A stretch of DNA of 35,486 bases from Planctomycetota bacterium (lineage in GTDB: Bacteria; Planctomycetota; JAJSAM01; JAJVHW01). A program made the position numbers and the translations under genes. The notes under the pieces are model-generated. The model searched no databases, had not been told where the DNA came from, and worked only from the letters and a program-made list of their open reading frames with translations. Below are positions 7,900 through 14,756 of the stretch, piece by piece. Within the stretch, counting starts at the first letter, position 1. Each line of letters starts with the position of its first letter. The DNA lies in NCBI GenBank assembly GCA_024277065.1, contig JAJRVY010000352.1, positions 1 through 35,486 of the forward strand, read 5' to 3'.

Positions 7900-7914
7900 G
7901 CCCCGCGCCGGGGC
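7900..7914. terminator. Short GC hairpin between convergent tkt and glycosyltransferase
   Basis: GCCCC (7900-7904) pairs with GGGGC (7910-7914) around a five-base loop in the gap between two convergent genes. There is no T-run, so it is a weak candidate. Confidence 0.25.
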
Positions 7915-8000
7915 CGACCCATCGCCTCCTGCCTCCACGACGGAGCCGGCCTCGATGGGGGAAGGGGGGGCGCGGCGCCGCGCGCGGTGTCCGCCGGCTG

Positions 8001-9245
8001 TCAGAGCAGCGGCGCGAGCAGTCCGAGCAGCCGCTCGGCGGCGCACTCGGGCGAGATCGTCTGCGCCACCCACGCGCGGCGCTTCGTGCGCCCCTCCGGA
8101 CCGAGCGCGCCGGGGCGATCGGCGTCGATGAGGATGCGCCGCGCCGCGTCGCCGGCGTCGGCCAGACCGATGACGATCCCCAGGCCCCCGTGCGCGCAGG
8201 CATCGCTCTGGTCGCCGATCCCGCCCGTCAGCACGGGACGCACGCCGCACGCCAGGTACTCCCCGAACTTAACCGGGCACGCGACGCGGTTGACGTCGGA
8301 GGGCTCGCGCAGCAGCAGGCCGTAGTCGGCGGCCGCGACCAACTCGTGCGTACGGTCCGGCGACGACGTCTTCACGATCGCGCCCTCGAGCGCGGCCTTG
8401 TGGATCGCGCGCCGGGCGGTCGCCACGTCCGGCGTGATCATCAGCAGCCGCGTGCCCGGTCGCTGCCGGCGCACCGCGGCCGCGAGCAGCGCGGTCGTGT
8501 CCGGAAGCTGCCACGCTGCGAGCGTCCCCGAGTAGGCCAGCAGGAGATCCTCGTCCGTCACGCGCAGCCTGCGCCGTGAGCGCGCGCGCAGTTCCTCGGC
8601 GTGCACCACCGGCCGCGCGTGGTTGGGCAACCGCAGCACACGCTCGGCGGGCACCTCGTGCAGCGTCGTCACGCGGCGCGCCATCTCGCGGCTGACGCAG
8701 AGCACGGCGTCGGAGCGGCGACATGCCTGACGCTCCTGGTCGCGGTAGATGACGAGCATGCGTTCTTCCTCGTCGTCCAGCTCGTTCTCCTCGCGGCCGA
8801 GGCTGACCAGGTACTCCTCCGGCCGGATGCCGCGCATGTCATGCACGACGAGCGGCGCGTGGCCCGCGCCGCGCAGAGCCTCGCGCGCCGCGGCGGCGAC
8901 GAGCGCCGCCCGCGGCTGACGGCAGATGAGGATCGCGTCGGCGAGGCCACGCGCGCCCAGGACGCGTGCCAGCCGCTTCCCGGTCCGCCCGAGCTGCAAC
9001 TCGCGGGGCCGGTGCGAGACCACGAGCGGCGCCTTGCCGATCGCCGCCCGGAGGCCGGCGACGGCGCGTCGATGGGCGGCCCACTCGGCCGGCTGGAACA
9101 GGCGTCGCGGCGACGCGAAGGCGATGGCGTCCACGCCGTGTCCGGCAGCGCGCAGGGCGGCGAGCAGAGGGAACGTCTGCGACTCCACGACGGGTGCCGT
9201 GATCTCCGCGTAGGTCACCGAGGCGACGGGGCGCCGCGCGTTCAT
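8001..9245 (-). CDS. Glycosyltransferase, GT4-like (GT-B fold)
   Basis: 414 residues. The N-terminal half has a Rossmann-like pattern with 'ITAPVVESQTFPLLAALRAAGHGVDAI'. The middle carries 'VHDMRGIRPEE' and 'RSDAVLCVSREMARRV', the usual 'wait-then-bind' segment of GT4 enzymes. The C-terminal half has 'LLLAYSGTLAAWQLPD' and the donor-binding region 'AADYGLLLREPSDVNRVACPVKFGEYLACGVRPVLTGG', whose 'KFGEYLACGVPV'-like motif holds the nucleotide sugar. Donor and acceptor cannot be told. It starts at an ATG that overlaps the preceding methyltransferase stop (ATGA), so the two are probably co-translated. The product is likely cytoplasmic and involved in a surface glycan or glycoconjugate. Confidence 0.82.
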   Translation of the reverse strand: MNARRPVASVTYAEITAPVVESQTFPLLAALRAAGHGVDAIAFASPRRLFQPAEWAAHRRAVAGLRAAIGKAPLVVSHRPRELQLGRTGKRLARVLGARGLADAILICRQPRAALVAAAAREALRGAGHAPLVVHDMRGIRPEEYLVSLGREENELDDEEERMLVIYRDQERQACRRSDAVLCVSREMARRVTTLHEVPAERVLRLPNHARPVVHAEELRARSRRRLRVTDEDLLLAYSGTLAAWQLPDTTALLAAAVRRQRPGTRLLMITPDVATARRAIHKAALEGAIVKTSSPDRTHELVAAADYGLLLREPSDVNRVACPVKFGEYLACGVRPVLTGGIGDQSDACAHGGLGIVIGLADAGDAARRILIDADRPGALGPEGRTKRRAWVAQTISPECAAERLLGLLAPLL

Positions 9246-9946
9246 GACGGCCCCCGGCGCGTTCGCAGGCGCGCCCAGATGACCTGCGTGGACGCGTCCG
9301 CCGTATCGCCGGTCCCCGCATCGCGTGACGACGCGTCCGCGAAACCCTCGCCGAGCGCCTCATCGATCGCCGTCTCCGGCGTGAACGTCGCGAACGTCAC
9401 GTCGCTCGTCGTGCCCGGTGTCGCCACGACGCACGTGTCGTCCGACGGGCCGGCGCGCCAGCGAGAATCGCCGCTGTCGGCTCGCGGGAGAGGAGCGTCC
9501 GGCAGCCGTGCCCACGATGCCGGTGGAGGCGGCAGGCGCTCGAGATCGAGCAGCAGACTGCCGCCCGGGCGTAGCTCGCGCGCCATCGCGCGCAGGACGC
9601 GGCGCCGATCGGCCGCCGGCACGATCGCCCGCCACGGCGCGGACGGGACGAGGATGCCATCGACTCCGCCCGGGATCTCGAACTCGCGGGGATCGGCGAT
9701 CAGGAGCAGCACGTCGTCGCCGGGGCGCAGCTCGTCCTGCGCGCGGCGCAGTGCGGCGCGCGACGTATCGAGGACGACGACGCGGAGGCCGTGCGCCGCG
9801 AGGGCGCGCGTGAGCCCGGGTCGCGACGCTCCGAGCAGGGCGACGCGCGCTCCCGGCTGGGCGCCGGCGGCCCGCTTCCCGAGTTGGAGATCCGACCCGA
9901 GCTCGGGATCGACGAACGAGAGAGCGGCGAGGGCGGGGGGCAGCAC
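9242..9946 (-). CDS. SAM-dependent methyltransferase-like protein
   Basis: 234 residues from the GTG at 9946. The frame stays open upstream, but that part lies across the divergent gene and looks non-coding. Motif I-like 'VALLGASRPGLTRALAAHGLRVVVLDTS' resembles the SAM-binding glycine loop and acidic strand end. It is followed by a motif around 'DVLLLIADPREFEIPGGVDGILVPSAPW' and a post-loop 'VLRAMARELRPGGSLLLDLERL' typical of class I methyltransferases (the Leu-Arg-Pro-Gly-Gly turn). The C-terminal 70 residues are low in order. It overlaps the downstream glycosyltransferase by four bases. The substrate is unknown; with that neighbour, a sugar or lipid-linked glycan is a reasonable guess. Confidence 0.68.
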   Translation of the reverse strand: MLPPALAALSFVDPELGSDLQLGKRAAGAQPGARVALLGASRPGLTRALAAHGLRVVVLDTSRAALRRAQDELRPGDDVLLLIADPREFEIPGGVDGILVPSAPWRAIVPAADRRRVLRAMARELRPGGSLLLDLERLPPPPASWARLPDAPLPRADSGDSRWRAGPSDDTCVVATPGTTSDVTFATFTPETAIDEALGEGFADASSRDAGTGDTADASTQVIWARLRTRRGPS

Positions 9947-9952
9947 GCGCAG

Positions 9953-10002
9953 AGAGTACCCGCCGGGAGGACCGGGACCACGCTCGCACGGCCCGCTATC
10001 CT
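9953..10002. promoter_or_regulatory. Divergent promoter pair with start-proximal -10 boxes
   Basis: On the minus strand TACTCT (9958-9953) would place transcription exactly at the methyltransferase GTG (9946). On the plus strand TATCCT (9997-10002) places it two bases before the GTG at 10011. Neither gene has a Shine-Dalgarno sequence, so both mRNAs may be leaderless. No -35 consensus is obvious. Confidence 0.35.
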
Positions 10003-10010
10003 GCGTCGTC

Positions 10011-10433
10011 GTGAGCTCTCCACCGACCCGTCGTTCCGGCAGCCGGCGCGCCCTGCACGTGCCCGCCGGCGTCGGCTGCCTCGTTGCCCTCATCGCTCTC
10101 CCGATCGCGCTGTTCGCGGCGTTCGTCGCTCTGCTGCGCACGCTCCTGCGTCCGGGGCGGCGCATTCCCGCGGCCCGCGGCGTGCCGCCTCGTCCGGGCG
10201 CCGGGCGCTCACCCGGCGCGGACGTGGATCTGCTCGACTTCGTCCGGAAGATGGCGCTCGACGACGCGTTCGACGTCGAGGATGCGCACTCCGCGGGCCT
10301 TCCGGTCGGGCGCGACGTCACCGTCGAGGGGTTGATCCAGGGCGGCCTCGCCCGCGGGTTCATCGAGCGCCGCGGCGACGTCTACGCCGTGACGTCGCTC
10401 GGCCGCGCGGCCGCCGCAGGGCACGGTCTCTGA
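10011..10433 (+). CDS. Small single-pass membrane protein with a winged-helix-like C-terminus
   Basis: 140 residues from the GTG at 10011; family not recognised. A basic N-terminus leads into one strong transmembrane helix (about residues 20-44, VGCLVALIALPIALFAAFVALL), then an Arg/Pro-rich linker. The C-terminal 60 residues contain 'DLLDFVRKMALDDAF', a helix 'VTVEGLIQGGLARGFIERRGD' and 'YAVTSLGRAAA'. The final strand-turn 'Tyr-x-Val-Thr-x-x-Gly-Arg' is the wing-and-helix ending common to winged-helix domains, and similar endings occur in the two proteins just downstream. It could be a membrane-anchored regulator or adaptor; that is inference. Confidence 0.6.
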   Translation: MSSPPTRRSGSRRALHVPAGVGCLVALIALPIALFAAFVALLRTLLRPGRRIPAARGVPPRPGAGRSPGADVDLLDFVRKMALDDAFDVEDAHSAGLPVGRDVTVEGLIQGGLARGFIERRGDVYAVTSLGRAAAAGHGL

Positions 10434-10464
10434 CCCGTCGCAGCCCGCACCCCCGCACGTCGCC

Positions 10465-10487
10465 GGGCCGCAGAGCCGCAGCGGCCC
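10465..10487. terminator. GC stem-loop between convergent genes
   Basis: GGGCCGC (10465-10471) pairs perfectly with GCGGCCC (10481-10487) around a nine-base loop. It sits between the stop codons of a plus-strand and a minus-strand gene, so it could end both transcripts. No T-tract follows. Confidence 0.45.
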
Positions 10488-10506
10488 CGACCGCGACCGC
10501 GCGCCG

Positions 10507-11064
10507 CTACTGCTGCGCGCCGATGAGGCGGCGCACGTAGGCAGCGCCCTTGTCGGTCAGCGCGTAGCGGCCACGGCCGTGACCGGCCTCGAAGAACTGC
10601 TGCTTGCGCTTCATCATGCCCAGCGTGTTCGCGAGGTTGCTGGGCGGCGTCACGGCGATGACGGCGAAACGGTCGGCGATGTCACTGATGCTGAAGTCCG
10701 CGCGGGACTGCACCTCGCGGAGGTAGTAGGCGACGATCAGGATCGTCTCCTGCAGCGCGCCGCGGCCCTCGCGGCTCCGTGCCCGCCCGTGGAACTCGGC
10801 CAGCGTGGGGACGCGGGGCGCCGCGGGGGCGGGCGCTTCCGCCGCCGCGGCGCCCGCCCCCGCCGGCTCCGCGCCCGTCCCCGACGCCGCCGGAGCGTCT
10901 GCCGCGGACGGCGCAACGTCTCGTCCGGCCGCCGCCAGTTCACGCAGCACGCGGTCGCGCAGGATCACGATCTGCGCCTCGACGAACGACTCGGGACCCT
11001 CGAACTCCACCCGGATGCCCGGGCTCTCGAAGCGGAACGTGACCTCGTCCTCGCCTCCGCTCAC
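10507..11064 (-). CDS. Uncharacterised winged-helix protein, paralogue B
   Basis: 185 residues, GTG start at 11064 overlapping the stop of the upstream gene (GTGA). The N-terminus is a short beta pattern, 'VTFRFESPGIRVEFEGPESFV', leading to a helix. A long Ala/Pro/Gly linker (about residues 48-85) follows, then a helical domain 'ETILIVAYYLREVQSRADFSISDIADRF' and 'NLANTLGMMKRKQQFFE', ending in a 'GRYALTDKGAAYVRRL' wing. The last part has the shape of a winged-helix DNA-binding or protein-interaction domain. The neighbouring gene encodes a clear paralogue with the same order of parts. The family was not recognised. The pair probably acts as two related subunits of one complex. Confidence 0.75.
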   Translation of the reverse strand: MSGGEDEVTFRFESPGIRVEFEGPESFVEAQIVILRDRVLRELAAAGRDVAPSAADAPAASGTGAEPAGAGAAAAEAPAPAAPRVPTLAEFHGRARSREGRGALQETILIVAYYLREVQSRADFSISDIADRFAVIAVTPPSNLANTLGMMKRKQQFFEAGHGRGRYALTDKGAAYVRRLIGAQQ

Positions 11065-11588
11065 GGCCTCTTCCCCTGTGGCGAAGCGCTCGCCTGCCGG
11101 ATGCCGAGCAGCCCGCGGGCACGCTCGATGCCCGTCGTGTTGAGCATGTACTCGCCTCGCCGCTCGGTTCCGAGGATCAGGTTGTGGTCGCGCTTCAGCG
11201 TGCCGAGGATCTGGAGCAGGCTCTTCGGCTCCGGATGGCCGACGTCCTCGAACGCGCGGCGGATGTCCTCGGAGGTGAAGATGTACTTCTTGAACGTCCG
11301 CATCCAGAGCGCGAAGGCCAGGATGCTGTCCTGCATCGTCAGCCGCGTGCCGTCCGGGACGTGCTGCGCGTACCAGGTCGCGAGGTCCGAGGGGCCGCGA
11401 GGCGGTTGCTTGTCGGGGGACACCTTGCGGCGGCCCGCCACCCGCTCGACGAAGGGCAGGAAATCACCGAGGTGCCGCAGAACGAACTCCTCGGGACCGC
11501 GGAGCTCGAAGGAGACGCTGCCGGCTGCGAATCTGAATGTCGTGCGCTCGCCCAATGCCGTTGCCCCTCCCGGAACACACACCGGCAT
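11061..11588 (-). CDS. Uncharacterised winged-helix protein, paralogue A
   Basis: 175 residues. The start chosen is ATG 11588, preceded by GAGGGG; the frame is open further upstream, but the product would then begin with non-conserved sequence. The N-terminal 'TTFRFAAGSVSFELRGPEEFVLRHL' mirrors the start of the downstream protein. The C-terminal 'DSILAFALWMRTFKKYIFTSEDI', 'SLLQILGTLKRDHNLI' and 'RGEYMLNTTGIERARGLLG' mirror its helical and wing parts. The Ala/Pro linker of the partner is replaced here by a shorter, charged one. The two genes overlap by four bases, so their products should be made together in similar amounts. Function unknown; a heteromeric regulator is an inference from shared architecture. 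Confidence 0.75.
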   Translation of the reverse strand: MPVCVPGGATALGERTTFRFAAGSVSFELRGPEEFVLRHLGDFLPFVERVAGRRKVSPDKQPPRGPSDLATWYAQHVPDGTRLTMQDSILAFALWMRTFKKYIFTSEDIRRAFEDVGHPEPKSLLQILGTLKRDHNLILGTERRGEYMLNTTGIERARGLLGIRQASASPQGKRP

Positions 11589-11629
11589 GCTGCCCCCCTC
11601 GACCACGCAGCCACCGAACCGCGGACAGC

Positions 11630-11659
11630 GTATCACTCGGAGGGTGTTCTCATAAGCAA
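11630..11659 (-). promoter_or_regulatory. Predicted promoter of the winged-helix gene pair
   Basis: On the minus strand TTGCTT (11659-11654) is separated by 18 bases from TGATAC (11635-11630). Transcription would start near 11623, giving a leader of about 35 bases that holds the GAGGGG site before ATG 11588. Confidence 0.35.
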
Positions 11660-11793
11660 CGCGGCGTCGGTCACGCGACTTGCGCGGATTCGCGCCTTCC
11701 ATGGTCGCAGCGTCCGGCGGCAATCCCTGGGCGCGGCAGGAGCGATCCCGGAGACTCGCCGACTTGCTCTTCCCCTACTCACGCGAGTTCCCA

Positions 11794-13206
11794 ATGCAAC
11801 CCCACTCCCTTCTTCACCGCATCGATGGCGATCTGCTGGGACGCGTAGTCGCCGCCGCGCTGTCGCGCGGCGGCGACTACGCCGACGTGTTCCTCGAGGA
11901 GCGCGCCGAGTCCTCCCTGCACATGGAGGACGGCGCTATCCGTGCCGCCTCGAACGGCACCGTGGCCGGCATCGGCGTGCGCGTGCTCGCCGGTGAGCGC
12001 ACCGGTTATGCGTTCACCGAGGATTGCACCCCCGATGCCTTGTACCGCGTGGCTCGCACCGCTGCCGCCATCGCCGATGACGTGCGCGACGTCGCTCCCG
12101 TGCAGGTCGCGGCGCGCCGGCCGCGCGATCTCTATCGCACGGCGGTGCCGCTGGTCGGCGCGGCCCCCTCGGAGCGGGTCCCGTTCCTCGAGCGGGCGCC
12201 CGCCGCGGCGTGCGCCGTCGATGAGCGCATCCGCAAGGTGAACGTGTCCCTCAACGAGGAGGTCAAGACGGTTGCCGTCGCCTCGTCGGATGGTGTGCTC
12301 GTCGAGGACGTGCAGCCGATGATCTCGTTCCGGGTCATGTGCATCGCCGAGGACGGTGACCTGAAGACCTCCGGCATGAGCGGCGATGGTGCGCGGCGCG
12401 GGCTGGAGCTGCTCGACGGCGACGCCCCCGAGCGCATCGGCCGGCTCGCCGCCGAGCAGGCCGTCCGCAACCTCGCGGCGCAGCCCGCCCCGGGCGGCCC
12501 GCAGACCGTCGTGCTCGGCAACGCCTACAGCGGCGTGCTGCTCCACGAGGCCGTCGGGCACGGGCTCGAGGCCTACTTCAACCACAAGGGCTTCTCGCGC
12601 TACTCGGGGCAGATCGGCGAGCAGGTGGCGTCGCCGCTCGTCACCGTCGTGGACGATGGCACGATCGAGAACGAGCGCGGCAGCATCAACGTGGACGACG
12701 AGGGCAATGCCTCCGGCAGCACGGTGCTAATCGAGAACGGCATCCTGCGCGGCTACCTCCACGATCGCCTGTCGGCGCGCGTGATGGACGTGCTCCCGAC
12801 GGGCAACGGCCGGCGCGAGAGCTACTCGTCGATGCCGCTGCCGCGCATGACCAACACGTTCATGCCCGCCGGCGAACACTCCGCCGAGGAGATCATCGCG
12901 TCCGTCGATCGCGGCGTCTACGCCGTGCAGTTCGGCGGCGGCCAGGTCGAGATCGGCAAGGGCGACTTCGTCTTCGCCGCCACCGAGGCGTATCTGATCG
13001 AGGACGGCAGGATCGGCGCGCCGCTGCGTGACGTCACGCTCATCGGCAACGGACCCGAGGTCATGCAGCGCGTCACCATGGTGGGCAGCGACTACCGCAT
13101 CTCCGAGGGCATGTGGACGTGTGGCAAGGACGGGCAGTCCGTCCCCGTCGGCGTCGGCATGCCGACCGTCAAGATCTCCAGCATCACCGTCGGAGGTACG
13201 GCATGA
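11794..13206 (+). CDS. tldD: Metalloprotease TldD
   Basis: 470 residues. The start ATG 11794 is chosen because the family begins shortly before 'YADVFLEERAESSLHMEDGAI'; an earlier in-frame start would add unrelated residues. The zinc site 'HEAVGHGLE' (HExxxH, His251-Glu252-His256) and the C-terminal 'TCGKDGQSVPVG', which supplies the cysteine ligand, are both present. Family knowledge: TldD is the catalytic half of the TldD/TldE heterodimeric protease, which unfolds and threads peptides and acts in microcin maturation, CcdA turnover and RiPP tailoring. The stop overlaps the TldE start (ATGA), so the two subunits are translationally coupled. No RiPP precursor or antitoxin gene is visible next to it, so a housekeeping role is likely. 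Confidence 0.95.
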   Translation: MQPHSLLHRIDGDLLGRVVAAALSRGGDYADVFLEERAESSLHMEDGAIRAASNGTVAGIGVRVLAGERTGYAFTEDCTPDALYRVARTAAAIADDVRDVAPVQVAARRPRDLYRTAVPLVGAAPSERVPFLERAPAAACAVDERIRKVNVSLNEEVKTVAVASSDGVLVEDVQPMISFRVMCIAEDGDLKTSGMSGDGARRGLELLDGDAPERIGRLAAEQAVRNLAAQPAPGGPQTVVLGNAYSGVLLHEAVGHGLEAYFNHKGFSRYSGQIGEQVASPLVTVVDDGTIENERGSINVDDEGNASGSTVLIENGILRGYLHDRLSARVMDVLPTGNGRRESYSSMPLPRMTNTFMPAGEHSAEEIIASVDRGVYAVQFGGGQVEIGKGDFVFAATEAYLIEDGRIGAPLRDVTLIGNGPEVMQRVTMVGSDYRISEGMWTCGKDGQSVPVGVGMPTVKISSITVGGTA

Positions 13207-14546
13207 GCGCCACCGATCTCGCACGTCTGGCCGTCGAGTCCGCTACGGCCGCCGGCGCCACGTCGTCCGACGCCGTCGTCATCGAGTCCGACGGCGTGAC
13301 CGTTCTCGTCCGCGACGGACAGACCGAGCGCGTCGAGCAGGAGTGCTCGCGCGGGCTCGGCATCCGGGCCTATCGCGGCACGCGGCTCGGCCTGGCGTAT
13401 ACGAACGACCTCTCCGAGGACGCCGTGCGCGAGACGGCGCAGCGCGCGGCGGCGCTGGCGCAGGTCGCCGCCGAGGACGAGGCGGCGGGGCTGCCAGACG
13501 CCGCCGATGTCGGCACGTTCGACGGCGACCTCGACGCGATGGACGCCTCGGCGGGAAGTTGGACGGCCGACACCTGGATCACGCGCGCGCTGCGTGCCGA
13601 GCATGCGGCGCGCGAGGACGAACGCATCACCATGAGCGAGGGCGCGCGCAGCGGCGGCGGCACGTCGCGGCTGGCGCTCGCGAGCAGCAGCGGCTTCGCC
13701 GCCGTGCGCGAGCAGTCGCACGCCTTCACCGCGATGGGCGTCTTCGCCACCGGCGAGCAGGGGGAGCGGCAGCGCGATCACTACGCCACGCAGGCCACGC
13801 ACCTGGAAGACCTCGACCGGCCCGAGGACGTCGGGCGCGAGGCGGCGCGGCGCGCGATCCGCCGCTGCGGCTACCGCAAGCCACGGAGCGGCGCGTTCCC
13901 GGTGATCTTCTCGCCGGACGTCTCGCGCGACCTGGTCGCGACGATCGCGCAGGCGCAGGCGGCGAGTCGCGTCGATCGGCGGGCCACGTTCCTCGCCGAC
14001 GCGCTGGGTGAGAGCGTCGGGTCGCGCCACGTGACCGTCGTCGATGACGCCACGCTGCCGCGCCGCATGGCGAGCCGCGCGTTCGACGGTGAAGGCGTGC
14101 GCTCGCGGCGCACCGTCCTGATGGACGAGGGCGTCGTGAGCAGTTGGCTCGCGGACAGCTACACGGCCCGCCGCCTCGGGATCGCCGCCACGGGTAACGC
14201 CTCGCGCAGTTTCGCGAACCGGCCCGGTGTCGGACCGTCGAACCTCGTACTCGAACCCGGTGCGCGCGGCCCCGACGAACTGCTCGGTGACGTCGAGGAG
14301 GGGCTCTACCTGACCGAGTTGTTCGGCATGGGCGTGAACCTCGCGTCCGGTTCGTGGAGCCGCGGTGGCGCCGGGATCTGGATCGAGAAGGGTGAGTTGA
14401 CGTATCCCGTCCAGGAACTGACCGTGGCCGGCGATCTGCGCGGCATCCTGGCCGGCGTCAGCGAGGTCGCGAGCGATCTCACGTGGCACGGCCGCATGGC
14501 CACGCCCACGCTCCGTATCGACGGACTCACGATCGCCGCCGGCTGA
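13203..14546 (+). CDS. pmbA: TldE/PmbA, non-catalytic partner of TldD
   Basis: 447 residues, the usual size. It shares the TldD fold: an N-terminal 'VLVRDGQTERVEQECSRGLGIRAYRGTRLGLAY' and a C-terminal half with 'GNASRSFANRPGVGPSNLVLEPG', 'GLYLTELFGMGVNLASGSWSRGGAGIWIEKGELTYPVQELTVAGDL'. The HExxxH zinc motif of TldD is absent, as expected for TldE. It begins at the ATG that overlaps the tldD stop. Family knowledge: TldE pairs with TldD to form the substrate channel. A GC hairpin lies directly after its TGA. Confidence 0.95.
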   Translation: MSATDLARLAVESATAAGATSSDAVVIESDGVTVLVRDGQTERVEQECSRGLGIRAYRGTRLGLAYTNDLSEDAVRETAQRAAALAQVAAEDEAAGLPDAADVGTFDGDLDAMDASAGSWTADTWITRALRAEHAAREDERITMSEGARSGGGTSRLALASSSGFAAVREQSHAFTAMGVFATGEQGERQRDHYATQATHLEDLDRPEDVGREAARRAIRRCGYRKPRSGAFPVIFSPDVSRDLVATIAQAQAASRVDRRATFLADALGESVGSRHVTVVDDATLPRRMASRAFDGEGVRSRRTVLMDEGVVSSWLADSYTARRLGIAATGNASRSFANRPGVGPSNLVLEPGARGPDELLGDVEEGLYLTELFGMGVNLASGSWSRGGAGIWIEKGELTYPVQELTVAGDLRGILAGVSEVASDLTWHGRMATPTLRIDGLTIAAG

Positions 14547-14564
14547 GCCGGGCCCCGCCCCGGC
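14547..14564 (+). terminator. GC hairpin directly after tldE
   Basis: GCCGGG (14547-14552) pairs with CCCGGC (14559-14564) around six bases, beginning one base after the stop codon. It could end the tldDE transcript. There is no T-tract. Confidence 0.4.
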
Positions 14565-14586
14565 GCCCGATGGAGATCCGCGCGGC

Positions 14587-14616
14587 TTGAAATGGCCGCC
14601 CTGCTGCTGCTAGAAG
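14587..14616 (+). promoter_or_regulatory. Predicted promoter of the ASPIC/UnbV-TPR operon
   Basis: TTGAAA (14587-14592) and TAGAAG (14611-14616) are separated by 18 bases. Transcription would begin near 14623, only five bases before the ATG at 14628. This supports that ATG as the native start of the signal-peptide fragment. Confidence 0.38.
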
Positions 14617-14627
14617 AACAGTTGCTC

Positions 14628-14744
14628 ATGCCCTGCGTACGGTACCACCGACGAGGGGCGGGGCGTCGCCACGCGATCTCGGGAGTCGTGGCCTGTGGTT
14701 TGTTGAGCGTCTCCTGTGGGCGTGCCTGCGCACCGCCGACCTAA
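14628..14744 (+). pseudogene. Signal-peptide fragment cut off from the ASPIC/UnbV protein by TAA
   Basis: 38 codons encode a textbook export signal: a basic n-region (RYHRRGAGRRH), a hydrophobic stretch and Cys30 in 'LLSVSC', a lipobox-like site. The frame then meets TAA at 14742-14744 and, without any shift, continues as 'AERDVVLLREITTAVGVDF', the start of the mature domain. The signal peptide and the protein it should export are therefore separated by a single stop codon. CAA to TAA is one possible single C-to-T change. As written, the downstream protein would lack a signal. Confidence 0.75.
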
Positions 14745-14756
14745 GCTGAGCGCGAC

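Noticed and set aside
8601-10433. A long plus-strand open frame of about 610 codons spanning the glycosyltransferase and methyltransferase
   Set aside because: Only its last 140 codons (from 10011) look like protein. The rest is the mirror of the minus-strand genes, which carry clear family motifs.
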